Part shown: piece after piece, positions 1 to 10,504 of the stretch | Layout of the letters: each line of letters starts with the position of its first letter | Numbering within the stretch: position 1 is the stretch's first letter | NCBI GenBank assembly: GCA_037127315.1 | Contig: JBBBDQ010001027.1 | Coordinates: 2,393,501-2,457,500, forward strand | From: Ascarosepion bandense | Taxonomy: Eukaryota; Mollusca; Cephalopoda; Sepiida; Sepiidae | Direction: 5' to 3' | Length of the DNA stretch: 64,000 nt | Program-made: the position numbers and the translations under genes | The notes under the pieces: model-generated | The model's database searches: none | Seen by the model: only the letters and a program-made list of their open reading frames with translations | What the model was told of the DNA's origin: nothing

Positions 1-419
1 GTAAACAGAAAATACCAACTGAACAATGGGCAAGTGTGTAGAGACCAGAAATTTTGTTATTAGGTCGCGGGATACGACAACAAACCTACCTATTTTTACT
101 ATATTGAACAGTGCACACACATATGCACACACGCAATTACTGCTACAACGACAAGCTTAAACTGCTACTGCTACGGTAATGCTATTGGCTTTCTCCTCCT
201 ACTCTCTCACTCTTTACTACTCTTCAGTTTGGCAAAGGTGAGGGAAAGGCTAAGGAGAGTAGTGTTTATAGATTATAAAAAGATAGAGGGTAAGGAAAAG
301 TTCGTATAGAGAGTAAGTGTGTTATCTTTCTTCAGTGGCGTAACGGGCGGAGGAACTAAGTAACTAACTAAGCAAGGAACAAGCAGAATTATTATATGAT
401 TGTGATTCATTCATCATTT
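1..419. other. unassigned AT-rich sequence
   Basis: No coding frame or recognised repeat seen. It contains a short CA run near 110-135 and becomes pyrimidine-rich toward 420. Confidence 0.5.
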
Positions 420-1570
420 TATTCTTTTGCTTTCTTAATCCCCGCCCCCGGCTTTTATCTTATTCTAGTCTAGTATTAAATTTTTCTATCTCTCTCTTTC
501 TCTGTCTTTATTATTTCTTTCATGTGGTGATTCATTCATCAATTTTGTTCTTTCTTTTTTGTTTCTTCTTTCTCTCTTTCATTTTATTTTAGCGCAGTCA
601 TCAATTTTTCTTTCTTTTTCTCACTCACTCTTTCTTTTTCGTTCTTTTTCATTTATTCATTCATTTATTCATTCTTTCTCTCTTGATTTCAATATATTTA
701 TGAATTTTTCTTCTTTTAGTTTTTTCTTTTTATTTGAGTTCCCCATTTCTTTCTCTCTTTCTTTCTTTCTTTGTTCTTTTTTTCCTTCATTTTAATGTAT
801 TCAAAAAATATTCTTTCTTTTTCTTTTTTCTCTTTCGATTTTTATGTATTCACAAATTTTCTCTTTCTTTTGTTCTTTCTTTCATTTTATTTTAGTTCAG
901 TATCTTCTTTATTTCTCTCTCTCTTTCTTTTTTCCTCTTTTTTTCCTCTTTCTTTCTTTTTTCTCTTTCCATTTTTTATATTCATAAATTTTCTCTTTTT
1001 TTTGTTCTTTCTTTCATTTTAAGAAGATAGTGAACTAAAGTTCACTATCTTCTTTCTTTCTCTCTCTCTTCCTTTCTTTTTTCCTCTTTCTTTCTTTTTT
1101 TCTCTTTCCATTTTTATGTATTCATAAGTTTTCTCTTTATTTTGTTCTTTTTTCATTTTTTTGAGTTCACTATCTTCTTTCTTTCTCTCTCTCTCTCTTT
1201 CTTTTGTCCTCTTTCTTTTTTCTTTTTCTTTCTTTTTTTTATTTCCATTTTTATATATTCATAAATTTTCTGTTTTTTGTTGTTCTTTCTTTCTTTCTTT
1301 TCTTTCTTTCTTTATATTTTTGTTCATCATTTTCTTTCTTTCTCTTTTTCTTTTTTAATCGAACTCTGTTCTCAAACATAACCAAGTATTATATTCTTTG
1401 ATTTTGAGCACCTCCAAATCGCCTTTCTAAAATTCTTTCTCGTTCAGCGTTTTTTTATTCCATCAACCTTCTCTCCATTCCCTTCCGTTCTCCTTCTTTT
1501 TCTCACTTCTTCTATTCCGCCATTCAGACTCTTTCTACCTCTCTCCCCCTATTTTGTCTTTCTATCTTTT

Positions 1571-1605
<35 letters not shown>

Positions 1606-1735
1606 TTCTTCCTTCCTTCCTTCTTTCGATCATCCGTCATTGATTATTCCTCTAATTTATTCTTTCTTTATTCTATCTTTTCCTTTCTTCTTCATCCAAC
1701 CCCCCTCCCCTCTCGTCCTCTTACATTTTATTCCG
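420..1735. repeat. long pyrimidine-rich low-complexity tract
   Basis: The + strand is almost all C and T: TTTCTTTCTTTC runs, (TC)n near 1575-1602, and repeated phrases such as TTCACTATCTTCTTTC and TTTATATTCATAAATTTTC about 140-190 bp apart. The phrases suggest degenerate tandem duplication. Open frames here encode only Phe/Ser/Leu and are artefacts of TTT/TCT/CTT repetition. Confidence 0.85.
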
Positions 1736-2232
1736 TAAACTGCATCCGGCAGCAAGGCCTCTGATTGGGAGGTTGTGAGGTGCATGAAACCACCTCTTAA
1801 TTGCTGTTGATCTCAGGTCCACCCTGATCCGGAGTGGTAGTACCTGTTAGGGTCACAGCTATGGGCAAATAGTCAACCCCCAAACTAGGGTCAAAACACT
1901 ATGAAAGTATAAAAATAGATATATTTATAAAAAAAATATACATTTTTGTAGAAAATATATTATCAACAATACAGTTTTGAAGAAAGAAAAAAATTATTAC
2001 CATGATACATTTTTAAGGAAGAAAAAATTTACCAGCAATAAATGTTTAGATACAAAACTAGAAGACAACTTCAGTTTGTAAAATAAAAATAAAAAAAATT
2101 AAAAAATCAGATTAAATTAATCTTCTCATTATAACTGAACATTAAAAAAATACCTTAAAACACTAACTTTTTGGCATTAAATAACCCACAGAGGCGTTGA
2201 TATGCCTTTCAACAAAACTCAAGCTCAAAACT
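1736..2232 (+). repeat. unnamed dispersed repeat C, copy 1
   Basis: It begins TAAACTGCATCCGGCAGCAA and ends in GTTGATATGCCTTTCAAC followed by CT-rich DNA. It aligns along its length with 3261-4017 and, for the 3' part, with 38050-38225. No protein motif seen. This copy lacks the LINE-B insertion present in copy 2, so it serves as the empty site (CTAGAAGACAA near 2059-2069). The repeat class is unknown. Confidence 0.7.
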
Positions 2233-2477
2233 CCATTTTTATTCTTTTTCTTCCTCTCTTTCTTTCTGATTTCCTTCCTTTCTTTCATCTTTCCTTCTTT
2301 CTTCTCTTCTTCTCTCTCTTTTTATCTCTCTCTTTCTCTCTTAAATCCTTACTTTATTCTTTCCTTTTCTCGCTCATTACACGGATCCTTAATTATCTTG
2401 AAACTCATTAAAAACAAGAAAAATTTAATATTTCAAATTATGCCCGAAAGTCGTTCCCGAAGAGTTCATTATACTAG

Positions 2478-2610
2478 AAGAACAAATTCCCTTTCACATA
2501 CTTGCTTCCCCGACAGCTACAATCTCCAGGAGTTTAAATATATGGTCAATAGACACCTCCTAGCACACTAACTCGCATCCATTCTCTTAAAATACTCCTC
2601 CCATGTTTTT
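2478..2610 (+). mobile_element. LINE-B 3' fragment
   Basis: The stretch encodes the C-terminal end of the LINE-B polyprotein (pattern TCFPDSYNLQEFK) and matches the same region of the copy at 13300-13380. It is truncated at both ends and sits head-to-head with an inverted LINE-B 3' fragment starting at 2621, separated by a T run. Confidence 0.7.
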
Positions 2611-2620
2611 ATATGTTTTT

Positions 2621-2893
2621 TTTTAATCATCTCACCCCAAGCAAGGCATTTCACTGCCACTATTGCGCATGGGGCTACATAGGGGAAAGTAAAGAGAAGG
2701 AGTGGTTAGACATAGGGAATGTCAGGAGGAAGGTGACAGATGAGTAAGGATAGCGAGGATGAGGGTTGGGCAGATGGAAAGAGTGTTTGATAGAATGGGA
2801 GCAGATTAGTGTGTTAGGAGGTGTCTATTGACCTTACATTTAAACTCCTGGAGATTGTAGCCGTCGGGGAAGTAATCGTTTGGAAGAGAATGT
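2621..2893 (-). mobile_element. LINE-B 3' end, reverse orientation
   Basis: Read on the minus strand it ends with the LINE-B tail: AACCCC-type block, GCAATAGTGGCAGTGAAATG, GCCTTGCTTGGGGTGAGATG and a T-rich stop. It overlaps the same terminal exon-like region as 2478-2610, so together the two make a near-palindromic LINE-B pair. Confidence 0.75.
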
Positions 2894-2959
2894 CTTTATA
2901 TTTTGCGTAGTGACTTGGGTCTATTTAAAATCGGATCAATTGTTTCTGTCTCTTTTCAC

Positions 2960-3248
2960 TATCAATATTTTTTCTCTTCCTATCTCATCCAAACCCTGCT
3001 CTACCATTCATCCGCTCAAGCCTGTCAAATATGTCTCACGCTGTCTCTGTCTCTCTTTCCTTCTATCCATCCTGTGAGTACTAATTTCTCCAAACTCTCT
3101 TTCCTCATTACGTGTCCCAGAAATCTCAGCTGTCTCTTCCGAAGGCTAAATATGAGTTTTCTTCTCTGTTGCATCTTCTTCAAAACCTTGGCGTTCCTCG
3201 GTCCATGGTATCCTCAGCATCCTTCTGTGGAGCAACATTTCTGTTGGT
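2960..3248 (-). mobile_element. LINE-A fragment (C-terminal RT region)
   Basis: The minus strand encodes decayed LINE-A sequence corresponding to the WFYRRMLRI...EHVSNDEVL...KFLGHAMRKE segment of better copies (24736-25280, 61165-61756). Frameshifts and stops are present. It abuts repeat C copy 2 at 3261. Confidence 0.7.
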
Positions 3249-3260
3249 CTTGGGCATGAG

Positions 3261-4017
3261 GTAAACTGCATCCGGCAGCAAAACCTCTGATTGAGAGGTT
3301 GCGAGGAGCACGGAACCACCTCTTAATTGCTGTTGTTCCCAGGTCCACCCTGACCCGGGGTGGTAACATCTTTAGGGTCCAAGCTATGGGTAAATAGTTA
3401 AACCACAAAATGGAGTCAAAACACTATGTAAGTATAAAATACACTTTTATTGAGATATATACATAAAAATAGACTTTTATAGAAAAATATACATTTTTGA
3501 AGGAAAAATATTACCTACAATCATTTAAGAAGAAAAACTATTACCATAAAACAATTTTGAATACAAAACTAGAAGACAAATTCCCTTCCACATACTTGCT
3601 TCCCCGACAGCTACAATCTCCAGGAGTTTAAATGTAAGGTCAATAGACACCTCCTAACACACTAACTCGCACTCATTCTCTCAAACACTCTTCCCATCTA
3701 CATCCTTACCCGTCTATCACCCTCCTTCTGACATTTCCTATATCTAACCACTCTTTCTCACCATCTTCCCCTATGTAACCCCCTGCGCAATAGTGGTAGT
3801 GGAATGCCTTGCTTGGGGTGAAATGATTTGAAAAAAAAACATTTTCAGCTTTCTAAAATGAAAAAATAAAAACAAAAGTCTTCATTAAAATCTGAGTAAA
3901 TCAACCTTCTCACTATAAAAAATATCTTTAAACCCCACCATGTGGCATTAAATAATCTAAAGAGGTGTTGATATGCCGTTAAACAAAACTCAAACTCAAA
4001 AACATTTTTGTTGCTTC
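3261..4017 (+). repeat. unnamed dispersed repeat C, copy 2 (interrupted)
   Basis: Second copy of the repeat at 1736-2232. Homology breaks at CTAGAAGACAA near 3572 and resumes after about 3840, because a LINE-B 3' fragment lies between. The 3' end (GTTGATATGCCGTTAAAC) is followed at once by reverse-oriented LINE-A, as also happens at 38226. Confidence 0.7.
3572..3840 (+). mobile_element. 5'-truncated LINE-B inserted in repeat C
   Basis: Starts within the CFPDSYNLQEFK coding segment and ends in the LINE-B tail (GCCTTGCTTGGGGTGAAATG then TTGAAAAAAAAA). Repeat C copy 1 lacks it, so the insertion boundaries can be read directly. Strong 5' truncation and an A-rich end fit target-primed reverse transcription. 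Confidence 0.8.
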
Positions 4018-4290
4018 GAGTATCTACTTCATCCTTCAGATCATCGTCTAGCATTCGCGGCCATATAAAAGAACAGATATCTCATAGCAGTCTAGTTTCT
4101 CATTATTCTGGTTAACTTATGAAATTCAACCATGGCCACGCCAAAGCACCGTCAAATTTCAGTGTCGAATTTTCCATCCTAGGTCAGAACACTTCCCAGG
4201 TATTTAAATGCCTGTTTTATTTTGCTTTCCTTAACCTGTGACATTTTAGGCTCTTATTTTTCTTTTTCTATAACTCACAACTTTCTAACG
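4018..4290 (-). mobile_element. LINE-A fragment, reverse
   Basis: The minus strand resembles LINE-A around the DCYVMSVLQYGSECWTISSK and RRIGMAKEAFQ segments, with many frameshifts. It directly follows the 3' end of repeat C, the same junction type as at 38226. Confidence 0.55.
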
Positions 4291-4393
4291 TCATCTTTTT
4301 AAAGTGACTTAATGACGAATTTGTGATTCTGTCGCAATCTTCCACACATTTGTGAATACTGTTTCGACTTCAGCAGAATCCAATACCTATATT

Positions 4394-4634
4394 TCGCCGT
4401 TGTGATACAATGGAATGAGAAACTGGAGAGACGAGTTCGAATTCCAGTTGAATTCGTTCATTTATACCCAAATACTCTTAGGAAAAGTAAAAATCTATCT
4501 CTTTTCACTTCAGCTTATCAGTTTACCAAAGACAAAATAGCAAGATAATGCAGGATAATATTCTGCCCAGTCAGTCATGTTTCTTTCGAGACATGATCGC
4601 CAACGCGTGTATCACGTATGGCACTTGATTGATC
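4394..4634 (+). mobile_element. SINE-A, degenerate
   Basis: tRNA-like head with a decayed A box (TTGTGATACAATGGA) and B box GAGTTCGAATTCC, then the SINE-A body and tail (CCCAGTCAGTCATG, GTGTATCACGTATGGCACTT). The middle of the body is diverged. Confidence 0.75.
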
Positions 4635-4689
4635 TGTTTGTAAGATATTACAATTTCCAGATAACATAAGCCTTAGTGAAAATATACGT

Positions 4690-5785
4690 TATCGCCTACC
4701 ACTTTGAATAGACACACACACACAAAAACACACATACCCTCACACCAACACATGCACACACCAAAACGCACATACATGCCAACAGATACCCCAACATTCC
4801 TCACACACATCCACACAGAAACACAGACCAACAGATACACACAATCACACCTACGAACAAACCCACGCAAATACACCCATACACACACACTCACCCCTAC
4901 ACACGCATCCCCAATACGCACACTTACATACACCCATACACACACATTCATACGCTCATTGACACACACTCACATTCACATCCACCCACTTTAAACACTT
5001 CCATACAAACATACACTAACACACACACATCCGTAAACACAATGCCATTCACCAATACACTTACACTAACATACCCACATACACACACATTCACAGCCTT
5101 ATACACATATCTTCCGTCAGTCAGTCAAGTACCATACGTGATACACGCTTGGGCGATCATGTCTCAAAAGAGACATGACTGACTGGGCAAAAGATTATCC
5201 CGCAGTAGGTTGCTATTGCTTTCTGTGGTAGACTGGTTGCCAACCAAGGCTATAGAACCCAATCTGTCCTGTTATTTAATCCATAACTGGAAGGAAGAGA
5301 CGGACTAATACCTTTTTCAAGGGTATTTGCGCGTAAGTGAATGCAATGGATTCGGCTGGAATTCGAACCCGGCTCCTCGATTTCTCGTTCCCAGTCGATT
5401 TCCAATGCACCACAACACACATACCTTCACACAGCCAAATACACACACTCACACACTGCCAAACATCCACACTTACATACCCCATGCATACATGCTCACA
5501 ACCCCATACATCTAGACACACATCCCCATACAGGTACTTACCCCATACATTAATACTAACATACCCATACACACACACTCACGCACAGCCATACATCAAC
5601 ATCCCCATGCTCGCACACCTACATGCACACACACTAACGTACCCATATATAAACATTAACACACACGCTAACACAATTTAATACACCCACACACACTAAC
5701 ACATCCTTATACGCATACATACTATCCACCCCGTACACAAACACTCGCATCCCAATAGAACGCCACATACAGCCATACACCCGGT
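4690..5785. repeat. CA-rich cryptic simple repeat, split by SINE-A
   Basis: Two blocks (4700-5105 and 5420-5780) of interspersed ACACAC, CCATACACACAC, CTCACACC and CATACCC words, not a pure microsatellite. A reverse SINE-A separates them. Frames here encode only His/Thr or Cys/Val repeats. Confidence 0.8.
5116..5420 (-). mobile_element. SINE-A, near full length
   Basis: On the minus strand: A-box region GGTGCATTGGA, B box GGGTTCGAATTCC, body ACAGGACAGATTGGGTTCTA, and tail ending ACTTGACTGACTGA. Flanked on both sides by the same CA-rich DNA, so it inserted into that tract. Confidence 0.85.
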
Positions 5786-6038
5786 TTCAGGTTAGACATA
5801 TATTTGCTCAGAACGACAAATTGGGGAGCCGAGTTCGAATTCCAGTTGAATTTCTTGCATTCACTTACGCACAAATACCATTGGGAAAGGTATTAATCCG
5901 TCTCTTCCTTCCAGTTCTGCGTTAAATAACAGGACAGATTGGGTTCTATAGACTTGGCTGGCAACCAGTCTACCGCAGAAAGTAATGGCTACCTACTGCG
6001 GGGTAATCTTCTGCTCAATCAGTCGTGTCTCTTTTGTG
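5782..6038 (+). mobile_element. SINE-A, 5' damaged and 3' truncated
   Basis: B box GAGTTCGAATTCC and the body through CAGTCGTGTCTCTTTT are clear. The A-box half is diverged, and the usual GATCGCCCAAGCGTG...GACTGA end is missing. Confidence 0.75.
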
Positions 6039-6142
6039 AAAATAAAGCCAGCAACATGGAGCTTCTGGTCGTTAAAGCAAGCGAATAGATTCCCATTTTT
6101 CTTATTTCATCTAAAGATGGATGTCATAAGAAATGACATTGT

Positions 6143-7295
6143 ACGAGGGTCATTCAATAAATAAGGTCACTTTTTGTATGAAGACTTAATAAATAAGGTG
6201 AATATTTCGGTATAAGGACTTCTACGAGGGTCATTCAATAAATAAGGTAAATCTTTTGGTATAAGGACTTCTACGAGGGTCATTCAATAAATAAGGTGAA
6301 TTTTTCGGTATAAGGACTTCTACGAGGGTCATTCAATAAATAAGGTGAATTTTTCGGTATAAGGACTTCTACGAGGGTCACTCAATAAATAAGGTGAATT
6401 TTTCGGTATAAGGACTTCTACGAGGGTCATTCAATAAATTAGGTGAATTTTTCGGTATAAGGACTTCTACGAGGGTCATTCAATAAATAAGGTGAATTTT
6501 TCGGTATGAAGACTTCTACGAGGGTCATTCAATAAATAAGGTGAATTTTTCGGTATAAAGACTTCTACGGGGGTCATTCAATAAATAAGGTGAATTTTTT
6601 GGTATAAGGACTTCTACGAGGGTCATTCAATAAATAAGGTGAATTTTTCGGTATGAAGACTTCTACGAGGGTCATTCAATAAATAAGGTGAATTTTTCGG
6701 TATAAAGACTTCTACGGGGGTCATTCAATAAATAAGGTGAATTTTTTGGTATAAGGACTTCTACGAGGGTCATTCAATAAATAAGGTGAATGTTTCTGTA
6801 TAAGGACTTCTACGAGGGTCATTCAATAAATAAAGTGAATATTTCGGTATAAGGACTTCTACGAGGGTCATTCAATAAATAAAGTGAATATTTCGGTTTA
6901 AGGACTTCTACGAGGGTCATTCAATAAATAAAGTGAATATTTCGGTATAAGGACTTCTACGAGGGTCATTCAATAAATAAAGTGAATATTTCGGTATAAG
7001 GACTTCTACGAGGGTCATTCAATAAATAAGGTGAATATTTCGGTATAAGAACTTCTACGAGGGTCATTCAATAAACAAAGGTGAATGTTTCGGTATAAGG
7101 ACTTCTACATGGGTCATTCAATAAATTCAATTCATTGAATGACCCTCGGAGAAGTCCTTATACCGAAACATTCACCTTATTTGTTGAATGACCCTCGTAG
7201 AAGTCCTTATACCGACAAATTCACGTTATTTATTGGATGACCCTTGTAGATGTCCTTATACCGAAAAATTCACCTTTTTTATTGAATGACCCTCT
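6143..7295. repeat. 49-bp satellite built from a mariner-like terminal sequence
   Basis: About 20 direct units of ~49 bp beginning TACGAGGGTCATTCAATAAA and containing AAGGTGAATTTTTCGGTATA. A 147-bp (three-unit) higher-order repeat is visible: the GGTATGAAG and TACGGGGGTC variants recur at 6501 and 6648. Near 7128 the array turns round, and about three inverted units run to 7295. The monomer start resembles mariner-family terminal inverted repeats; that link is inference. No transposase lies inside. Confidence 0.9.
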
Positions 7296-8041
7296 TATTT
7301 TAAAGAGACATAAGGCATACCGAAGAAGACCTGTTGGATTCAGATTGAAATTGATTTCTATTAACTTTCGGAGTGAATATCTTAAACCCTTGTAGCTAAT
7401 TATACCGTCACCGATTTAAGTACAAGAAAAAAGTTTATTCACCTTTTTGAAGAAATGTAGACGTGTTTGCTTAATTACGTGTATACCTTTGTTTGTAAAG
7501 GTGTATATAATATATAAAATAATGTATGAATATGAGTATGTTTACGTGTGTGTAGATATATATTTTAGTTTAGATATAAATCAGTGTGTGTGACTGTGTG
7601 TATACATAATTATGTATGTGTGTGATCGTTCATACATGTGGTTGTTAGGTGTGCAGAAGCGATGATGTATATGACACCTGACTAATTACTTATACGTGTA
7701 CCTAAAATTAAACTTCTTGTCCTAATTTGTTTTTGTTTTTTCTTCTGTTATATTTTTTGTCTTGTACACTAATTTGTGCTGTCTGCGACTCCTTTTTTTA
7801 CCATATTTCAACTCACATCTGCGGCCAATTCAGTTTCGCAACGAAAACTATCGTATCATTTATTTTTGCCTACAAATAAAATTTAATTTCTACATAGTTA
7901 TTCTGTTGTCTTTATTTTAGTTTAAGTCTGAGAAACCATTGAAAGTTTCCTCATAAACTTTTCATTTTTTTTAAAATCTTCCCTAAGTTAAAATAAGTTA
8001 TTTCTTGAATTCTGTCCTCTTTAATAGAACCTTGTAGTAAT
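7296..8041. other. unassigned AT-rich sequence
   Basis: No coding frame or repeat family recognised; short TG-rich words around 7540-7625. Confidence 0.4.
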
Positions 8042-8574
8042 TCAGTAGACATACAAAGATAGAAAAGGGATGAAAGACAAAGGATGTCTATTTTCACCGG
8101 ATTTATTCAACTTGTACAGAGAGAATATTCTGAGGACCCTAGATGTTATGTCAGGATTTGTCATCGGAGGCCACAGTTTAAACAATATAAGGTACGCAGA
8201 TGATACAGTGCTGATAGCGGATACGGAAAGGAAACTACAAGACCCCCTACAGAAGGTAGCTAAAAGTGGCAGAAAATGACTACAAATAAACAGCAAGAAA
8301 GGCGAATAACTGGTCAGCCCAAAATGTCAAATACAGGTGGAAGAATACTAAAATCAAACAGGTACAATCATTTAAATACCTGCGAAGTGTTCGTACAGAA
8401 AACGGAATGTGCGACACAGAGATCCGAAGCCGAATTGGAATAGCAAAGGACGCGTTCCAGAAGCTGAATAAAGTATTAAGAGACAGGAAACTTTCACTAT
8501 AAACAAAGAAGAGAGTATTGGATTGCTATGTGATGTCAGTTCTTCAATACGGCAATGAATGTTGGACAATATCA
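8042..8574 (+). mobile_element. LINE-A reverse transcriptase fragment
   Basis: Encodes part of a non-LTR reverse transcriptase: SPDLFNLYRENILRTL, then the catalytic motif IRYADDTVLIAD (YADD), then the region leading to KRVLDCYVMSVLQYGNECWT. In-frame stops and frameshifts after about 8276 make it a pseudogene. Homology stops at A8574, exactly where a Helitron-like 5' end (TC) begins. The clade is uncertain; the C-terminal layout is RTE-like. Confidence 0.85.
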
Positions 8575-8900
8575 TCTAAACTTATTTATTAATGGAACTT
8601 TGTTTTTGTGTGTGGGTGTGTGTCTGTGTGTGTCTGTGTCCGTTACCTATAGACTCCGAAACGGCTGAACCGATTTTCTTGAAAATTTACACAGTTGCAC
8701 TATAAGCGTCTGCGAGAGTTTTTAGCTAGGGTTTTTGTCGAGGTACCCCCGATAAATATCGAAAATCGATAATCAATAATATCGGGTTATAGAAGGAGTG
8801 GTTCGATTTTAATCAAATTTGTTACACTCATAGACAAAGACATAAGAAACGATATTCAGAAGTTTCAAGGTTGCAGTTCTTACAATAGTGCAGAAAATCG

Positions 8901-8954
<54 letters not shown>

Positions 8955-9340
8955 AGGCAAGATGTTTGTGTATGTGTCTGTTTATCTGCCTTTATGTCTG
9001 TATTTTTCAGCCCTTTTATTTTAGTTTTTGTTTCGCGTTTGGCTCTTAGTAGGTATAATTGTAGTTCTTAGTCTCAGTCATTATATCATTTACGCAGATG
9101 ATGTATTTAGCCTTCAAAATTCAGTTTACGACGAAAAAAACTTATTTGATATCGATACCAGGAAATCAAAATTTCACTTATATCCATTCATTTTTCTTTC
9201 AGTCTATGGTTTCGCTTTAACTGGAAACAACTATTGCTTTTTAGTCTTTCGTGCCAACGTCCAAAGTGTCTGAGCTCCAAGACCATGGATTAGTTTTAAA
9301 GCTTTCATTACACCCGAGCAAAGCCGGGCTATACTGCTAG
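8575..9340 (+). mobile_element. non-autonomous Helitron, copy 1
   Basis: Starts A|TC (TCTAAACTTATTTATTAATG) and ends with a CCCGAGC-AAA-GCCGGG hairpin, then CTATACTG and CTAG|T, the Helitron 3' signature of hairpin plus CTRR with insertion between A and T. No terminal inverted repeats and no Rep/helicase frame, so it would need a partner in trans. It shares TGAACCGATTTTCTTGAAAA and GACCATGGATTAG blocks with the copies at 23847 and 26364. A (TA)n tract sits inside at 8904-8947. Confidence 0.85.
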
Positions 9341-9714
9341 TAATAGTTATAAATGGAAAATATACTTACCGCGCCAATTGATGAGTAACGTTTACAACCA
9401 AATGGATGCGAGGATTTGATAATGTCAAACAGATGCAAATTTTATCATCTTGCAAGATAACAGCAAAAAGACCTTATACATACCTGAAAGAGAAAAAAAA
9501 GAAAAATATTTGAGACCAAAGTAAACATCTGCAGATCAAAACAATTATTTACTCACGAAAAAACAAATATTGAAAAGAGCCGCCATTTGCATTTGCTGTA
9601 TCCAGTGATATAACTGAGATGAAACAGTAACACGTGTCCTCTTCAGACGGTTATGTAAACTTTAAATACGAGCATTTTTGGTGTTGGTATTATTTAAGGT
9701 TAATTTTAGTTTGG
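9341..9714. other. unassigned sequence
   Basis: No family recognised; no continuation of the LINE-A that stops at the Helitron 5' end. Confidence 0.4.
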
Positions 9715-10190
9715 TCACGAGGCCGAGTGGTTAGAAATTTTGCTTTCTGTCCATCTGATGCCTCCTCAACAGGTGTTTACTTGTGCAACCAGACTGGCAA
9801 CTGGGTCCCACCCATTCACAGTCAGGTTAGCCAAATGCAGACGACAATTCTACTCCTGCAGCTTCCTTCTCTCGCACTTCCCGCCTGTGGAACTCACTCC
9901 CGTATTCTTGCTTTCCTGACGGCTACGACCTCCAAGAAATTTAAATGCAAAGTCAATACCCATCTACTAACCACTGGACTCTAGCTCTCTCCCCACCCCT
10001 GTATAACCTTCCCTTTCTCTCCACCTATGTATCTGTCATCGCACCTGCTTTCTCAGCTTTCTATTGTTCCTTTCTAACTAGTTTGTACTCCTCACTCTTT
10101 TCTAATTAATCTTTTTACATTTATGCAGCCCCCAGCACATCAGTGGCGTTTCCGCCTTGCTCGGGGTGAAATGATTAAAAAAAATAAAAT
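9715..10190 (+). mobile_element. LINE-B 3' segment behind a tRNA-like head
   Basis: 9760-10190 encodes the LINE-B C-terminus (FTRATRLATGSHPFTV-like, then ILAFLTATTS) and its tail (CATCAGTGGCGTT, TGCTCGGGGTGAAATG, A-rich). Just upstream, 9715-9750 (GTCACGAGGCCGAGTGGTTA) resembles the D-arm half of a class II tRNA. The join may be a tRNA/LINE chimera or chance. Confidence 0.7.
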
Positions 10191-10195
10191 AAAGC

Positions 10196-10504
10196 TCCGT
10201 TCATTTGTCGGGAAGATGACTTCTTGATGTTATCGAAGCCGATTGCAACGTACAACACCTTTTAAATGTGCATAAAAACCATGACAAGCCACGTGAGTGA
10301 AATTGGGTAGACGGCTCTCTTGAAACTATTTTTAGGAAAATATGGTTCGCACTTTAAGTATTTATTATCAATATTTTCAATGCAGATGGGGAAGGCTTCC
10401 TTTCTAAACTTTTAGTTGAAGTAGTGTGAAATGTCAACATCATGATTATATTATTACAAGTGGACCAGTATCCTCAAAAATGACACTCAAATATTTAAGC
10501 TTCA
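10196..10504. other. unassigned sequence
   Basis: No repeat family or coding frame recognised. Confidence 0.4.

Noticed and set aside
559..1401. Several Phe/Ser/Leu-rich open frames that look like membrane proteins
   Set aside because: They arise from pyrimidine-only DNA (TTT, TCT, CTT codons), overlap in different frames, and have no motif. The same applies to 35763-36754 and 44006-44425.
4700..5785. Telomere-like or subtelomeric CA-rich DNA
   Set aside because: No TTAGGG/CCCTAA units; simply CA-rich cryptic repeat.
6143..7140. CRISPR-like array (49-bp regular repeats)
   Set aside because: Units are contiguous with no unique spacers, in a metazoan-type sequence.
9028..9273. 81-codon open frame as a small gene
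   Set aside because: Lies inside a non-autonomous Helitron; the homologous regions of the other copies do not keep the frame.
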